Of a DNA stretch of 6,404 nt, positions 1 to 6,404 are shown one piece after another. Origin of the DNA: Prevotellaceae bacterium UBA5903 (GTDB lineage Bacteria; Bacteroidota; Bacteroidia; Bacteroidales; Bacteroidaceae); assembly GCA_002431845.1 (NCBI GenBank), contig DJEH01000015.1:4452-10855 (forward strand). Reading direction: 5' to 3'. The notes beneath the pieces were generated by a model, which ran no database searches, was not told the origin of the DNA, and saw nothing but the letters and a program-made list of their open reading frames with translations. Position numbers and translations under genes: made by a program. Each line of letters opens with the position of its first letter. Position 1 is the stretch's first letter.

Positions 1-83
1 ATGCCATTAAAAAACAATCGACAACACGTTCAGTTTCTTACTCTTATAAGTAGGTATCCTATCAATTTAGTTTGTTTTTTACT
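1..83. other. Short intergenic stretch downstream of the MATE gene
   Basis: These 83 AT-rich bases follow the MATE stop in the direction of transcription. I find no clear hairpin terminator. On the minus strand an ATG at positions 6-4 could begin a further gene running off the window, but only two codons are visible, so none is called. The stretch holds TAAGTAGGTAT (47-57), which recurs near the other end of the window. Confidence 0.5.
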
Positions 84-1433
84 TTATTTTTCTACTGGAC
101 ATAATTTCTTCATTGAAATCTTATATGCCACACATACCATGGTGCCTGTCAATACCCACGAAAGCGGGTACACTTGCAATAACTGTGCAAAGCCATGGTA
201 ATGTGGAACAACACAAAATACCCATAGCATACGTAAAAAACATGTGCCTATAATAGTCATTAACGTAGGTAGCATTGACTCGCCCATGCCTCTGAGTGCC
301 GAAGCAGTTATTTCATAGCTGCAAGCTATAAACTGAAATAGTAATACACCCTCCATGCGTATTGCACCATATTTCAAAACCTCTGCATCCGTAGTAAAAA
401 AGCTCAAGAAAAAGTGGTCACCCCATACAAATGATATATTAGCTACCATACAACTTACAACCCCCATTATCATACAGAGGTGATAAACACGTCTCACGCG
501 GTCATATTTTTTTGCACCATAGTTTTGTCCTATAAACGAGATTGCAGCCCCATTAAATGCCACAAGCAGGTAATAACAATAGTATTCAAAGTTCTGCGCA
601 GCTGCCGACCCTGCCACAGCTGTTGCACCATAGCCATTGATTGCACTTTGCACCACAACGTTTGACAAAGAGAACACCATACCTTGCAAGCCTGCGGGCA
701 CACCTATCTGCAGCATTTTTTTTAATTCCTTTTTGTATATACGCACATGATGAAATTGCAATTGCATTGGACCTTGCTCCTTGCGTAATAGAATAATGAT
801 AAGAAATGCACTCAACGCATTAGCTATACCCGTTGATATTGCTACACCTTCAACCCCCATACCCAAGCATATCACAAAGAATAAATTGAGCATTGTGTTA
901 ATAATGCCTGCTGCAAATAGTATATAAAGGGGACGTCGTGTATCCCCCATACTTCGTAGGATGGCAGCACCAAAATTAAATATCAAGAAGAATGGTATGC
1001 CTATAAAATATATACGCAAATAAAGCACTGCCATATCAAGCACATCGGCTGGCGTATCCATTAGCTCTAATATGGGGCGCGATATAGCTATACCCAAAAA
1101 CATTAACATCACGCCACATATCACTGCCAGTAGTGAAATGGTACTAACTGATCGACGTATTCCCTCATCGTCTTTTTGTCCTATATGGTTTGATATAACT
1201 ACATTAGCACCCATTGATATACCTACAAATAAGTTTATGAGCAAACTTATAACTGGTGCGTTGCTCCCCACTGCTGCCAATGCTTTACTACTCGCAAAGC
1301 GTCCCACCACAGCCACATCTACTGAATTAAAAAGTTGTTGCAAAAGGCTACTTGCAGCTAAAGGCAATGCAAAAACAATAATTTTCTTTAACAATGGACC
1401 ATTCAACATGTCCACCTTGGTGTTTGATGCCAT
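84..1433 (-). CDS. MATE-family multidrug/cation antiporter-type membrane transporter
   Basis: 449-residue polytopic inner-membrane protein of the MATE family, which exports drugs or other small organic compounds using a Na+ or H+ gradient; the real substrate cannot be read from sequence. The length is normal for the family. It has two homologous halves, about residues 13-215 and 235-440, with roughly 12 hydrophobic segments. Family signatures in the first half are LLQQLFNSVD (30-39), VGRF (43-46) and ALAAVGSN (51-58). The duplication shows in AAILRSMGDTRRP (156-168) against ASALRGMGESMLP (377-389), each at the matching point of its half. The pattern is nearest to the YoeA-like branch as I know it. 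Met1 is chosen because a consensus -7 element lies 20 bp upstream; Met9 (codon 1407-1409) is a possible alternative. There is no clear Shine-Dalgarno, only an A-rich leader, as is usual in Bacteroidetes. A hairpin separates it from the sialidase gene upstream, so it is probably transcribed on its own. It is intact, with no frameshift. Confidence 0.95.
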   Translation of the reverse strand: MASNTKVDMLNGPLLKKIIVFALPLAASSLLQQLFNSVDVAVVGRFASSKALAAVGSNAPVISLLINLFVGISMGANVVISNHIGQKDDEGIRRSVSTISLLAVICGVMLMFLGIAISRPILELMDTPADVLDMAVLYLRIYFIGIPFFLIFNFGAAILRSMGDTRRPLYILFAAGIINTMLNLFFVICLGMGVEGVAISTGIANALSAFLIIILLRKEQGPMQLQFHHVRIYKKELKKMLQIGVPAGLQGMVFSLSNVVVQSAINGYGATAVAGSAAAQNFEYYCYYLLVAFNGAAISFIGQNYGAKKYDRVRRVYHLCMIMGVVSCMVANISFVWGDHFFLSFFTTDAEVLKYGAIRMEGVLLFQFIACSYEITASALRGMGESMLPTLMTIIGTCFLRMLWVFCVVPHYHGFAQLLQVYPLSWVLTGTMVCVAYKISMKKLCPVEK

Positions 1434-1453
1434 ACTTGTATTTTATTTAGGTG

Positions 1454-1461
1454 CAAAGTTA
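1454..1461 (-). promoter_or_regulatory. Bacteroidetes-type -7 promoter element for the MATE gene
   Basis: The minus strand reads TAACTTTG, a perfect match to the Bacteroidetes housekeeping -7 consensus TAnnTTTG, 20 bp upstream of the MATE ATG. The implied leader is only about 12-18 nt. No convincing TTTG -33 element is found 19-21 bp further upstream, where the sequence is AT-rich (TTATTATTAA). The position between the hairpin and the start codon supports a separate promoter. Confidence 0.55.
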
Positions 1462-1506
1462 ATGATTTTGGCTTATTCTGTTAATAATAAATAGTGTAGC
1501 AATGCT

Positions 1507-1556
1507 AAAAGGTCGAGTTGTTTATTCAATTTTGTTTTGAATAGACAACCCGACCT
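1507..1556 (-). terminator. Probable intrinsic terminator of the GH123-GH33 gene
   Basis: A 20-base arm at 1510-1529 and its near-complement at 1537-1556 enclose a 7-base loop. Of 20 pairs, 18 are Watson-Crick. Read on the minus strand, the other two are a G-U wobble and one C-A mismatch. The minus-strand transcript then has four U residues (1510-1507, the first in the stem) before AGC, so the U-tract is short. It lies 30 bp past the sialidase-gene stop and about 75 bp before the MATE start. No T-run follows on the plus strand, so it fits minus-strand termination best. Processing or mRNA stabilisation is the alternative role. Confidence 0.7.
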
Positions 1557-1585
1557 ATCATTGAGTCATTTCTATCTGCAGTTTT

Positions 1586-4500
1586 TTATGGCTTTACCCT
1601 TTGTCCTATTGTATTATATATCTTGCCATTCTTTCGAATATACACATTGCTCTTGTGAAGAAACTTTCCATTGTTGCGTTTCACATTAGTCTGTACTAAA
1701 TTTATGCCCGTAGGTACATTAACTACATTTATGTAAAACAGGTTACTATAATTGCTTGCCCAGCCTACAGTTGCTCCATACGAATCGAATACGCCCGTAG
1801 CCATAACGACAATTGAACCATCTGTTGTTCCGTCGCTACGCTTGCTTACCATGTAGTAAGTATTTTCTTTTGTACTACTTGCATCAACAATATCCCAATC
1901 ACAAAAAGTTGCATTATATGTTTCCAACGTTCCTGCATTGTTATTGTAACCATAGTTATTGCCAGCACGCCAAATCATATACAATTTGCTTGCTTCATTA
2001 TAAAATGAATACTTACCATTTGCTTGTTTCTGACATTTAAACAATGCTTTACTGCCCAACGCATCAGCCTTCGAACTACTAACTTCGAGCTTTGAATTGT
2101 TAATATATAGTGTGCGTTCAGTTCCGTCTTGTTGAATATTCGAGAAACTTACCACTTTACCATCCCATTTATCAGCTGGCACTTTATTCAACAATATTTT
2201 ATAGATAGCATCAATTTGTTCTGTAGTAGGTTCGGCTGACCAATTAGCTACACTACTCTTTATCTGCTCTTTTTCACTGTCAGTCATATCCGTTTTATCA
2301 GCAACAGCACTGAAGTAAGTTCTCAGATATTCGCCACGATTTACATTGCGGTCTATGCTGTACTTACCATTAGTTATAGCTTCTAACGAAATAGGTAGAT
2401 ACACATTCTCAAAACCATCGAAATTGTGTGTGCCTGCACCCGTTGGGAAACTTGTACTAACAGGGTTTTGCTTGGTTCCCCACTTGGTTAATGTTTCTTC
2501 GTAAAAGAAGCCAATTTTATCATCTGCTTGCAAGTCTAAGCTACTATAAGCCGACGACGTGCTGCTCACTTGATAAAAACCATTCCAATCGTTCGAGAAA
2601 GCATCCAGGTTGTAAATATCACTTTCGTCTGCCAGCTCTTTGTAGAATATACCCACATTGTTACGTCCACTACCTGTAGGCATTGATTGTAATGCCACAT
2701 ACATTTGCTTACCATCACTATTGCGCTTTACAGGCACAATAAGCATTTCGCCATTAGTTGGGTTAGCACTTGGTGTTGCACTCAAACCGCTCATTGTTGC
2801 TTTGGTTTGAGTTTCCCATTTGCCCTCGCCCGTTTGGGTATTAGTGTAAGTATAAATATTAAAATAGCGTCCGCTTGCTGTACGACTTGTTATAATCACA
2901 CGTCCGTCTGGCAATTCTTCACACTTAGGCTCGTCTCCGTTAGGAATAGGCGTAGCATTCGCACCACCTAAGGCCTTCCATGTACGACCAAAATCGTCTG
3001 AATAAATCACGCGGTTACCATTAGGACGAGCCGCAAGAGCTGCATATATGCGATAATAGTCCCCCACTTTCACCACACGACTTTGAAATATCTTGCCACC
3101 GCCAACAAAGGCTGCAGCCATAGGTTTGCCTTTATCAAATAGCCCATAGATGTCCTCTGTTTGGTTTACAGGCTTTTGCCATGTCAGTCCACCATCCAAG
3201 CTACGTATTGCAGCTATAATATTAGGGTTACTACGATTTGTCGTAGCATAAGTAAACACTGTGCAACCACCCACTGCCATTACAAGCGCCTCGTTGTGCT
3301 CACGATCCATCACTACAGCGGGGTCGCCGTATGCTGCCTCCATAGGTGTTTTTACATTATTGATGAGCGAAGCATCGCCTACTGCCACATCAATTTCCTT
3401 CTTGCTCCATGTTTGCCCATTATCATCGCTTATTTTAACCACGCAGTCCACTTGTCCAAAGCCAGGATCTGTTCCACCAACCAGTCTTGCAGCGCTTGCT
3501 ATAAGTCTGCCACCTTTGCCACAGGTAATGCCAGGTATACGATAAGGAGGAATGTCCATGCCACCAGCGAGTGTACTAAAGAGTGTTGTGGGTTCCACAC
3601 TTTGAGTGTCATCTTCTACGAGTTCGAGTATTGTAGACTTCGTTTTGTTCCAAGTAAAAGTTCCTTTGTCTACATATACCCAATAACCATTATTCTTTAG
3701 TTTTACCTTGCCTTCTCCTGCATCTACCATGCTATATTTAGTATTTGCAGTTTGGTCTACAAACAATTGGTAGTTACGGTCTGGCCCAATGTTGTTGTTT
3801 CTACCCTTTAGCTTGATTGTGCAAGCATCGCGAGTACCACTAATTTGGAAGAGATCATAATCCGTCTGTGCACTTATCTCTGTAGACCATTTTGTTTGGT
3901 TGGCAGCCGATTTTGCATAATGAGTATCGTCTATTTTAATCTTATAGTATCCCGAGAAGACTTCAGGAACATCAACTTCCTTGCCATTTAAAAAATCCTC
4001 TAATAGGTTCACCTTGTCAGCACATTCCTCGCCTGTAATCACATAGTCTTTGCAGTTTGCAAGTAGTGCATTGAGTTGTTTTAGTTTCTCGGCATTATTT
4101 TTATATTCTTCTTTGAGTATTTGTATTTTTTCAAACTGATGAATACCTTCAACTAAACGTTCAAAGCGTACCGACGAGCGGTTGCCAGGGTAATAACAAT
4201 AAGTATCGCCACTACCAAATAGGCGGAAACGCGAGTCTGTTAATGGTGTTTCGTGCCAATTTATCCACGACCAATGCAAAAATCCATCCAGATTATTGGC
4301 TGCAGCGTGCAATGGCAAGAAGGCTGCCTCAGCAGGCAACGAATTTGTATAAATATTGGGTTCGGCATCTGCACACGACACGTAAAGTGTTGTAAGCAAA
4401 CCATTGTCTTTGCGCCATTTTAATTGCTCTTTAGTAAAATTCTGCACTTGGTTCAGAGCCACACAATAGTCATACAATTTATTGTTAAGCGAAGAGTGGT

Positions 4501-5698
4501 AGTTACCTGCAAGTGCCATTTTAAAACCTTTTTCTTTGGCTATATTATAAGCATCAAGCATGGCACTCTCTCCACGTTCATCCATAGCGATGCAGGTCTT
4601 ATCAAACCATCCTTTTTCTTGCAGATGTTTCTTAAAGGCATCTAAAAAATTATTCCACAATGTTTTATAGTCACTCGCACTTGTAGTGGTTTTTAGGTCT
4701 ACATCTTTCTTCGACTTTTCGTCATAGTATCTAAATGTCATGTCCCATGGCACCATTGAGTAGCAGTTAATCTGTTCGCTTATGCCACATTCTGCACAAA
4801 GTTCTACGTATTTATCAAAAATTGTATAGTCGTAGCTCCAGGTGCCATCAGCCTTCTTGGTGGTTTGTACCATTGGCGAGAATTTATCATGACTTTGGTC
4901 TCCCCATGGTTCGTAAAACATGATTGTGCTCACAACCTTCTGTCCTGCCTTACCCAACGCTTCAAGATAGGGACGTAGAGCTTTGATGTGTTCGTCGCTC
5001 CAACGTTCTACTCCATAATAGCGACTCACAGCATAGGGTTGTTGCCAAAGGTCAAGATGAAATTTTTGATCTGCAACAGCTGGCAACGTGCGCCCTATCA
5101 CATTAATAGTTAGCTCAAGGTTTTTCAACACCTCACCTTTTTCGTTGATCACTTGTAGTGTCACCTTTTGCACACCTGTTTGCGCATCACGTGGCACTTC
5201 TATGCTACACCATACGGGTCTTGTTTCGCAAGCAGGCACTGCATGCGCTTTATCTTGGTCTATCACATCGGGCACAAGCCATTTAACAAGCGACATGTTG
5301 TGCGAGCCGCAACTTTTATAGTCATCGGTAATTACGTAGTTTAAAAAGCGTGCCTTGCACCAATCTACGACTTTTGATTTATCATCTACAAAACGCACTT
5401 TCAAGTTGCCTTGGTCGCTATTGCTATAAAGCACAGCCTCAATGTTTGCTCGTTCGCCCTTCCACGCTGTAATTTCAGCACTCAACGTTTCTGTTAGTTT
5501 GGGCACACGATGAATGGTGTAAAGCACATCACGGCTACCCCACGTTGCATGTAGCCCCTTGCTCAATGCGTTCCACTCAACTGCTGGCGGCGTATCACCA
5601 ACACGAGGTTCCTCGTAGTCGTTTACTGGATAGTTGTCAGCTAATGCCGTTGCTGCCATCATAAACAATGCAGCAAGTAGTAGTTTTATTTTCTTCAT
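1586..5698 (-). CDS. Secreted bimodular glycosidase: GH123-type (DUF4091) beta-N-acetylgalactosaminidase fused to GH33 sialidase
   Basis: 1370 residues, exported by a signal peptide (basic MKKIK, hydrophobic core, likely cut after ALA at residue 20; no lipobox Cys). Residues ~30-203 form a beta-sandwich like the GH123 N-terminal domain. Residues ~210-525 form a GH123/DUF4091 barrel with the Asp-Glu pair D373-E374 in AMDER (known mechanism: Asp orients the substrate acetamido group, Glu is acid/base) and late motifs HWSWINW (475-481) and YPGNRSSVRFERL (503-515). Residues ~580-697 are beta-trefoil/ricin-like. Residues ~702-1118 are a GH33 propeller: YRIP (719-722, R720), Asp boxes at 757-764, 833-840 and 900-907, a degenerate one near 954-961, probable acid/base D744, E923, R939, R1012, nucleophile Y1051 (AYSSL) and E1067 (FFYEE). 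Spacings R720-D744 (24) and E923-R939 (16) equal those in Micromonospora viridifaciens sialidase (68-92, 260-276) as I recall them. A spacer (~1120-1178), a second trefoil-like module (~1178-1326) and a tail (1344-1370) follow. Expected roles: release of terminal beta-GalNAc and sialic acid from host glycans. Location is periplasmic or cell-surface. The start is set by the signal peptide; only a weak AGAGA precedes it. The sialidase call is firm. GH123 membership is strong, but its exact sugar is inferred. Confidence 0.95.
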   Translation of the reverse strand: MKKIKLLLAALFMMAATALADNYPVNDYEEPRVGDTPPAVEWNALSKGLHATWGSRDVLYTIHRVPKLTETLSAEITAWKGERANIEAVLYSNSDQGNLKVRFVDDKSKVVDWCKARFLNYVITDDYKSCGSHNMSLVKWLVPDVIDQDKAHAVPACETRPVWCSIEVPRDAQTGVQKVTLQVINEKGEVLKNLELTINVIGRTLPAVADQKFHLDLWQQPYAVSRYYGVERWSDEHIKALRPYLEALGKAGQKVVSTIMFYEPWGDQSHDKFSPMVQTTKKADGTWSYDYTIFDKYVELCAECGISEQINCYSMVPWDMTFRYYDEKSKKDVDLKTTTSASDYKTLWNNFLDAFKKHLQEKGWFDKTCIAMDERGESAMLDAYNIAKEKGFKMALAGNYHSSLNNKLYDYCVALNQVQNFTKEQLKWRKDNGLLTTLYVSCADAEPNIYTNSLPAEAAFLPLHAAANNLDGFLHWSWINWHETPLTDSRFRLFGSGDTYCYYPGNRSSVRFERLVEGIHQFEKIQILKEEYKNNAEKLKQLNALLANCKDYVITGEECADKVNLLEDFLNGKEVDVPEVFSGYYKIKIDDTHYAKSAANQTKWSTEISAQTDYDLFQISGTRDACTIKLKGRNNNIGPDRNYQLFVDQTANTKYSMVDAGEGKVKLKNNGYWVYVDKGTFTWNKTKSTILELVEDDTQSVEPTTLFSTLAGGMDIPPYRIPGITCGKGGRLIASAARLVGGTDPGFGQVDCVVKISDDNGQTWSKKEIDVAVGDASLINNVKTPMEAAYGDPAVVMDREHNEALVMAVGGCTVFTYATTNRSNPNIIAAIRSLDGGLTWQKPVNQTEDIYGLFDKGKPMAAAFVGGGKIFQSRVVKVGDYYRIYAALAARPNGNRVIYSDDFGRTWKALGGANATPIPNGDEPKCEELPDGRVIITSRTASGRYFNIYTYTNTQTGEGKWETQTKATMSGLSATPSANPTNGEMLIVPVKRNSDGKQMYVALQSMPTGSGRNNVGIFYKELADESDIYNLDAFSNDWNGFYQVSSTSSAYSSLDLQADDKIGFFYEETLTKWGTKQNPVSTSFPTGAGTHNFDGFENVYLPISLEAITNGKYSIDRNVNRGEYLRTYFSAVADKTDMTDSEKEQIKSSVANWSAEPTTEQIDAIYKILLNKVPADKWDGKVVSFSNIQQDGTERTLYINNSKLEVSSSKADALGSKALFKCQKQANGKYSFYNEASKLYMIWRAGNNYGYNNNAGTLETYNATFCDWDIVDASSTKENTYYMVSKRSDGTTDGSIVVMATGVFDSYGATVGWASNYSNLFYINVVNVPTGINLVQTNVKRNNGKFLHKSNVYIRKNGKIYNTIGQRVKP

Positions 5699-5831
5699 AC
5701 TATCTCTGCTTTATTGGTTAGTAATAGATTTTTTAAGAAAGCAATTCCCCTTACAATGTGAACATTTATACTAAGCAAAAATCAAAACACATTTGCTTGT
5801 GGCTGTTTGCGATTAATGTTCTTTTGTAACG

Positions 5832-5879
5832 GTTGTAAAGTTCTGCATTTTTTTTATTATTTGCAACTTTGTTTACAAC
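5832..5879. repeat. Inverted repeat upstream of the glycosidase gene
   Basis: GTTGTAAA at 5832-5839 is the exact complement of TTTACAAC at 5872-5879. Between them, AAGTTCTGCA (5838-5847) can alternatively pair with TGCAACTT (5862-5869) with a two-base bulge. The loop is a T-rich run. It lies about 135-180 bp upstream of the start codon and could be an operator or leader structure, though chance pairing in AT-rich DNA is possible. Confidence 0.4.
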
Positions 5880-6004
5880 AAAAAAAGAAGTAGTATAAAC
5901 TGGAGGTGTATTTGCTATGGCTTGATGCATTTTATTGTGCCGACAAGTGTATGCTTATAGCCTCACGAAGCGGTGCTCATTGCTTATGGATGGGCTTAAA
6001 GTTG

Positions 6005-6090
6005 GCTCGTTTCGGTCGTAATGAATGCTCATCTCGGTCGTAATGAATGTTCGTTTCGGTCGTAATGAATGCTCGTTTCGGTCGTAATGA
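6005..6090. repeat. Tandem array of four 22-bp units
   Basis: Units begin at 6005, 6027, 6049 and 6071; the fourth stops after 20 bases. The core TCGGTCGTAATGA is identical in all four. Differences are confined to the first seven bases of the unit (GCTCGTT, GCTCATC, GTTCGTT, GCTCGTT). A 22-bp period is not a multiple of three, so the array is not a protein repeat, and it has no spacers, so it is not CRISPR. It ends about 305 bp upstream of the glycosidase start codon. Confidence 0.9.
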
Positions 6091-6102
6091 GCAAACTATG
6101 AT

Positions 6103-6167
6103 GCGTATGCTTGCATAACTACCAACGCATTTTGACATTAAATGCCTACGTATTCTTGCATTACTAC
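6103..6167. repeat. Diverged 20-bp direct repeat pair
   Basis: Positions 6103-6122 and 6148-6167 agree at 17 of 20 bases (shared CGTAT, CTTGCAT, ACTAC), offset by 45 bp. Similarity may extend on both sides with gaps: ATG upstream of each copy, and CAACG-NN-TTTT downstream of each (6125 and 6178). This suggests an old, decayed tandem duplication directly beside the 22-bp array. Confidence 0.55.
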
Positions 6168-6404
6168 ATTGTTCTGCAACGTGTTTTATTGCGTACTAAA
6201 CATGTGCTCAATTTAATATTACAGCTATTCGTAATGTTCTGCAAGGACGATTTAATATAGCGTGGAGGCTTGTTAAGTAGGTATTCAAAATAATTTATAT
6301 GATTCTGTTCTGCATTAATTGATATGTCTTAGCCGCCATACCAACAGGCTTCATCGGTCACGTAGTCCACTACGCTCTCTCTTCAGCCTATGCTTCTGAC
6401 AAAA

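Larger units (their letters stand above)
5840..6314. repeat. Four dispersed GTTCTGCA octamers
   Basis: Identical octamers on the plus strand occur at 5840-5847, 6171-6178, 6236-6243 and 6307-6314. The last three are 65 and 71 bp apart and each is preceded by T (TGTTCTGCA). A given octamer is expected far less than once by chance in a region this size. The role is unknown: candidates are a protein-binding site or remnants of an intergenic repeat family. Confidence 0.5.
5699..6404. other. Long non-coding, repeat-rich region upstream of the GH123-GH33 gene
   Basis: About 700 bases without a convincing gene on either strand. The part next to the start codon (5699-5900) is AT-rich and should hold the promoter and leader of the glycosidase gene, but I found no perfect TAnnTTTG on the minus strand there. 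Further out are an inverted repeat (5832-5879), a 22-bp tandem array (6005-6090), a pair of diverged 20-bp direct repeats and four GTTCTGCA octamers. The last ~75 bases are visibly richer in G+C than the rest and may belong to a neighbouring gene or RNA cut by the window edge. Confidence 0.7.

Noticed and set aside
1..201. Plus-strand reading frame beginning at base 1
   Set aside because: It overlaps the C-terminal 40 codons of the MATE gene in antisense and resembles no protein family I know.
1072..1494. 140-codon plus-strand frame
   Set aside because: It is antisense to the conserved N-terminal half of the MATE transporter; that family match is decisive, so this is a shadow.
3161..3700. 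179-codon plus-strand frame inside the sialidase
   Set aside because: It is antisense to YRIP and Asp-box coding sequence, and its Cys/His/Ser-rich reading is typical of a shadow frame.
1586..5698. Operon or polysaccharide-utilisation locus with sialic acid catabolism
   Set aside because: No SusC/SusD, nan genes or regulator are visible, and the only neighbour is a generic MATE transporter behind a probable terminator.
5699..5900. Consensus promoter for the glycosidase gene
   Set aside because: No TAnnTTTG on the minus strand; the best candidates (GATTTTTG, TATAAATG) have one or two mismatches and no correctly spaced TTTG.
5906..6043. Small plus-strand frame (GTG at 5906, ATG at 5951) after a GGAG-like sequence, ending inside the 22-bp repeats
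   Set aside because: At 30-45 codons it depends on repeat sequence for its C-terminus, and the repeat unit does not preserve frame. No family resemblance is seen. It is worth revisiting only with ribosome profiling.
6005..6090. CRISPR array
   Set aside because: The units are directly adjacent with no unique spacers, and no cas gene is present.

Overview
The window looks like chromosomal DNA from a gut- or mouth-type Bacteroidales, most likely Prevotella or a close relative. The grounds are AT-rich composition, no strong Shine-Dalgarno sequences, a TAnnTTTG-type -7 promoter element, and a large secreted multidomain glycosidase whose C-terminal tail is of a kind common in Prevotella/Bacteroides. 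The genus is inference; no rRNA or marker gene is present.

Layout: both confident genes lie on the minus strand. Read in that direction, a long non-coding region (6404-5699) comes first. It carries a 22-bp tandem repeat array, dispersed GTTCTGCA octamers, a diverged direct repeat and an inverted repeat. Next is a 1370-residue secreted protein (5698-1586). Its order is signal peptide, GH123-type (DUF4091) beta-N-acetylgalactosaminidase module, beta-trefoil-like module, complete GH33 sialidase module, second beta-trefoil-like module and short C-terminal tail. A hairpin with a short U-tract (1556-1507) probably ends that transcript. A separate promoter with a perfect TAACTTTG element then precedes a MATE-family membrane transporter (1433-84). 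The last 83 bases are intergenic.

The two genes probably do not form one operon, and nothing shows that they share a function. No SusC/SusD pair, sialic acid catabolic gene or transposase is visible.

The most interesting point is the enzyme. Both glycosidase modules keep the residues expected for catalysis, and together they match the two non-reducing-end sugars of GalNAc-beta-1,4-(Neu5Ac-alpha-2,3)-Gal, the cap of Sda/Cad-type mucin glycans and GM2-type gangliosides. That substrate is a hypothesis. The upstream repeat region is the second point of interest.
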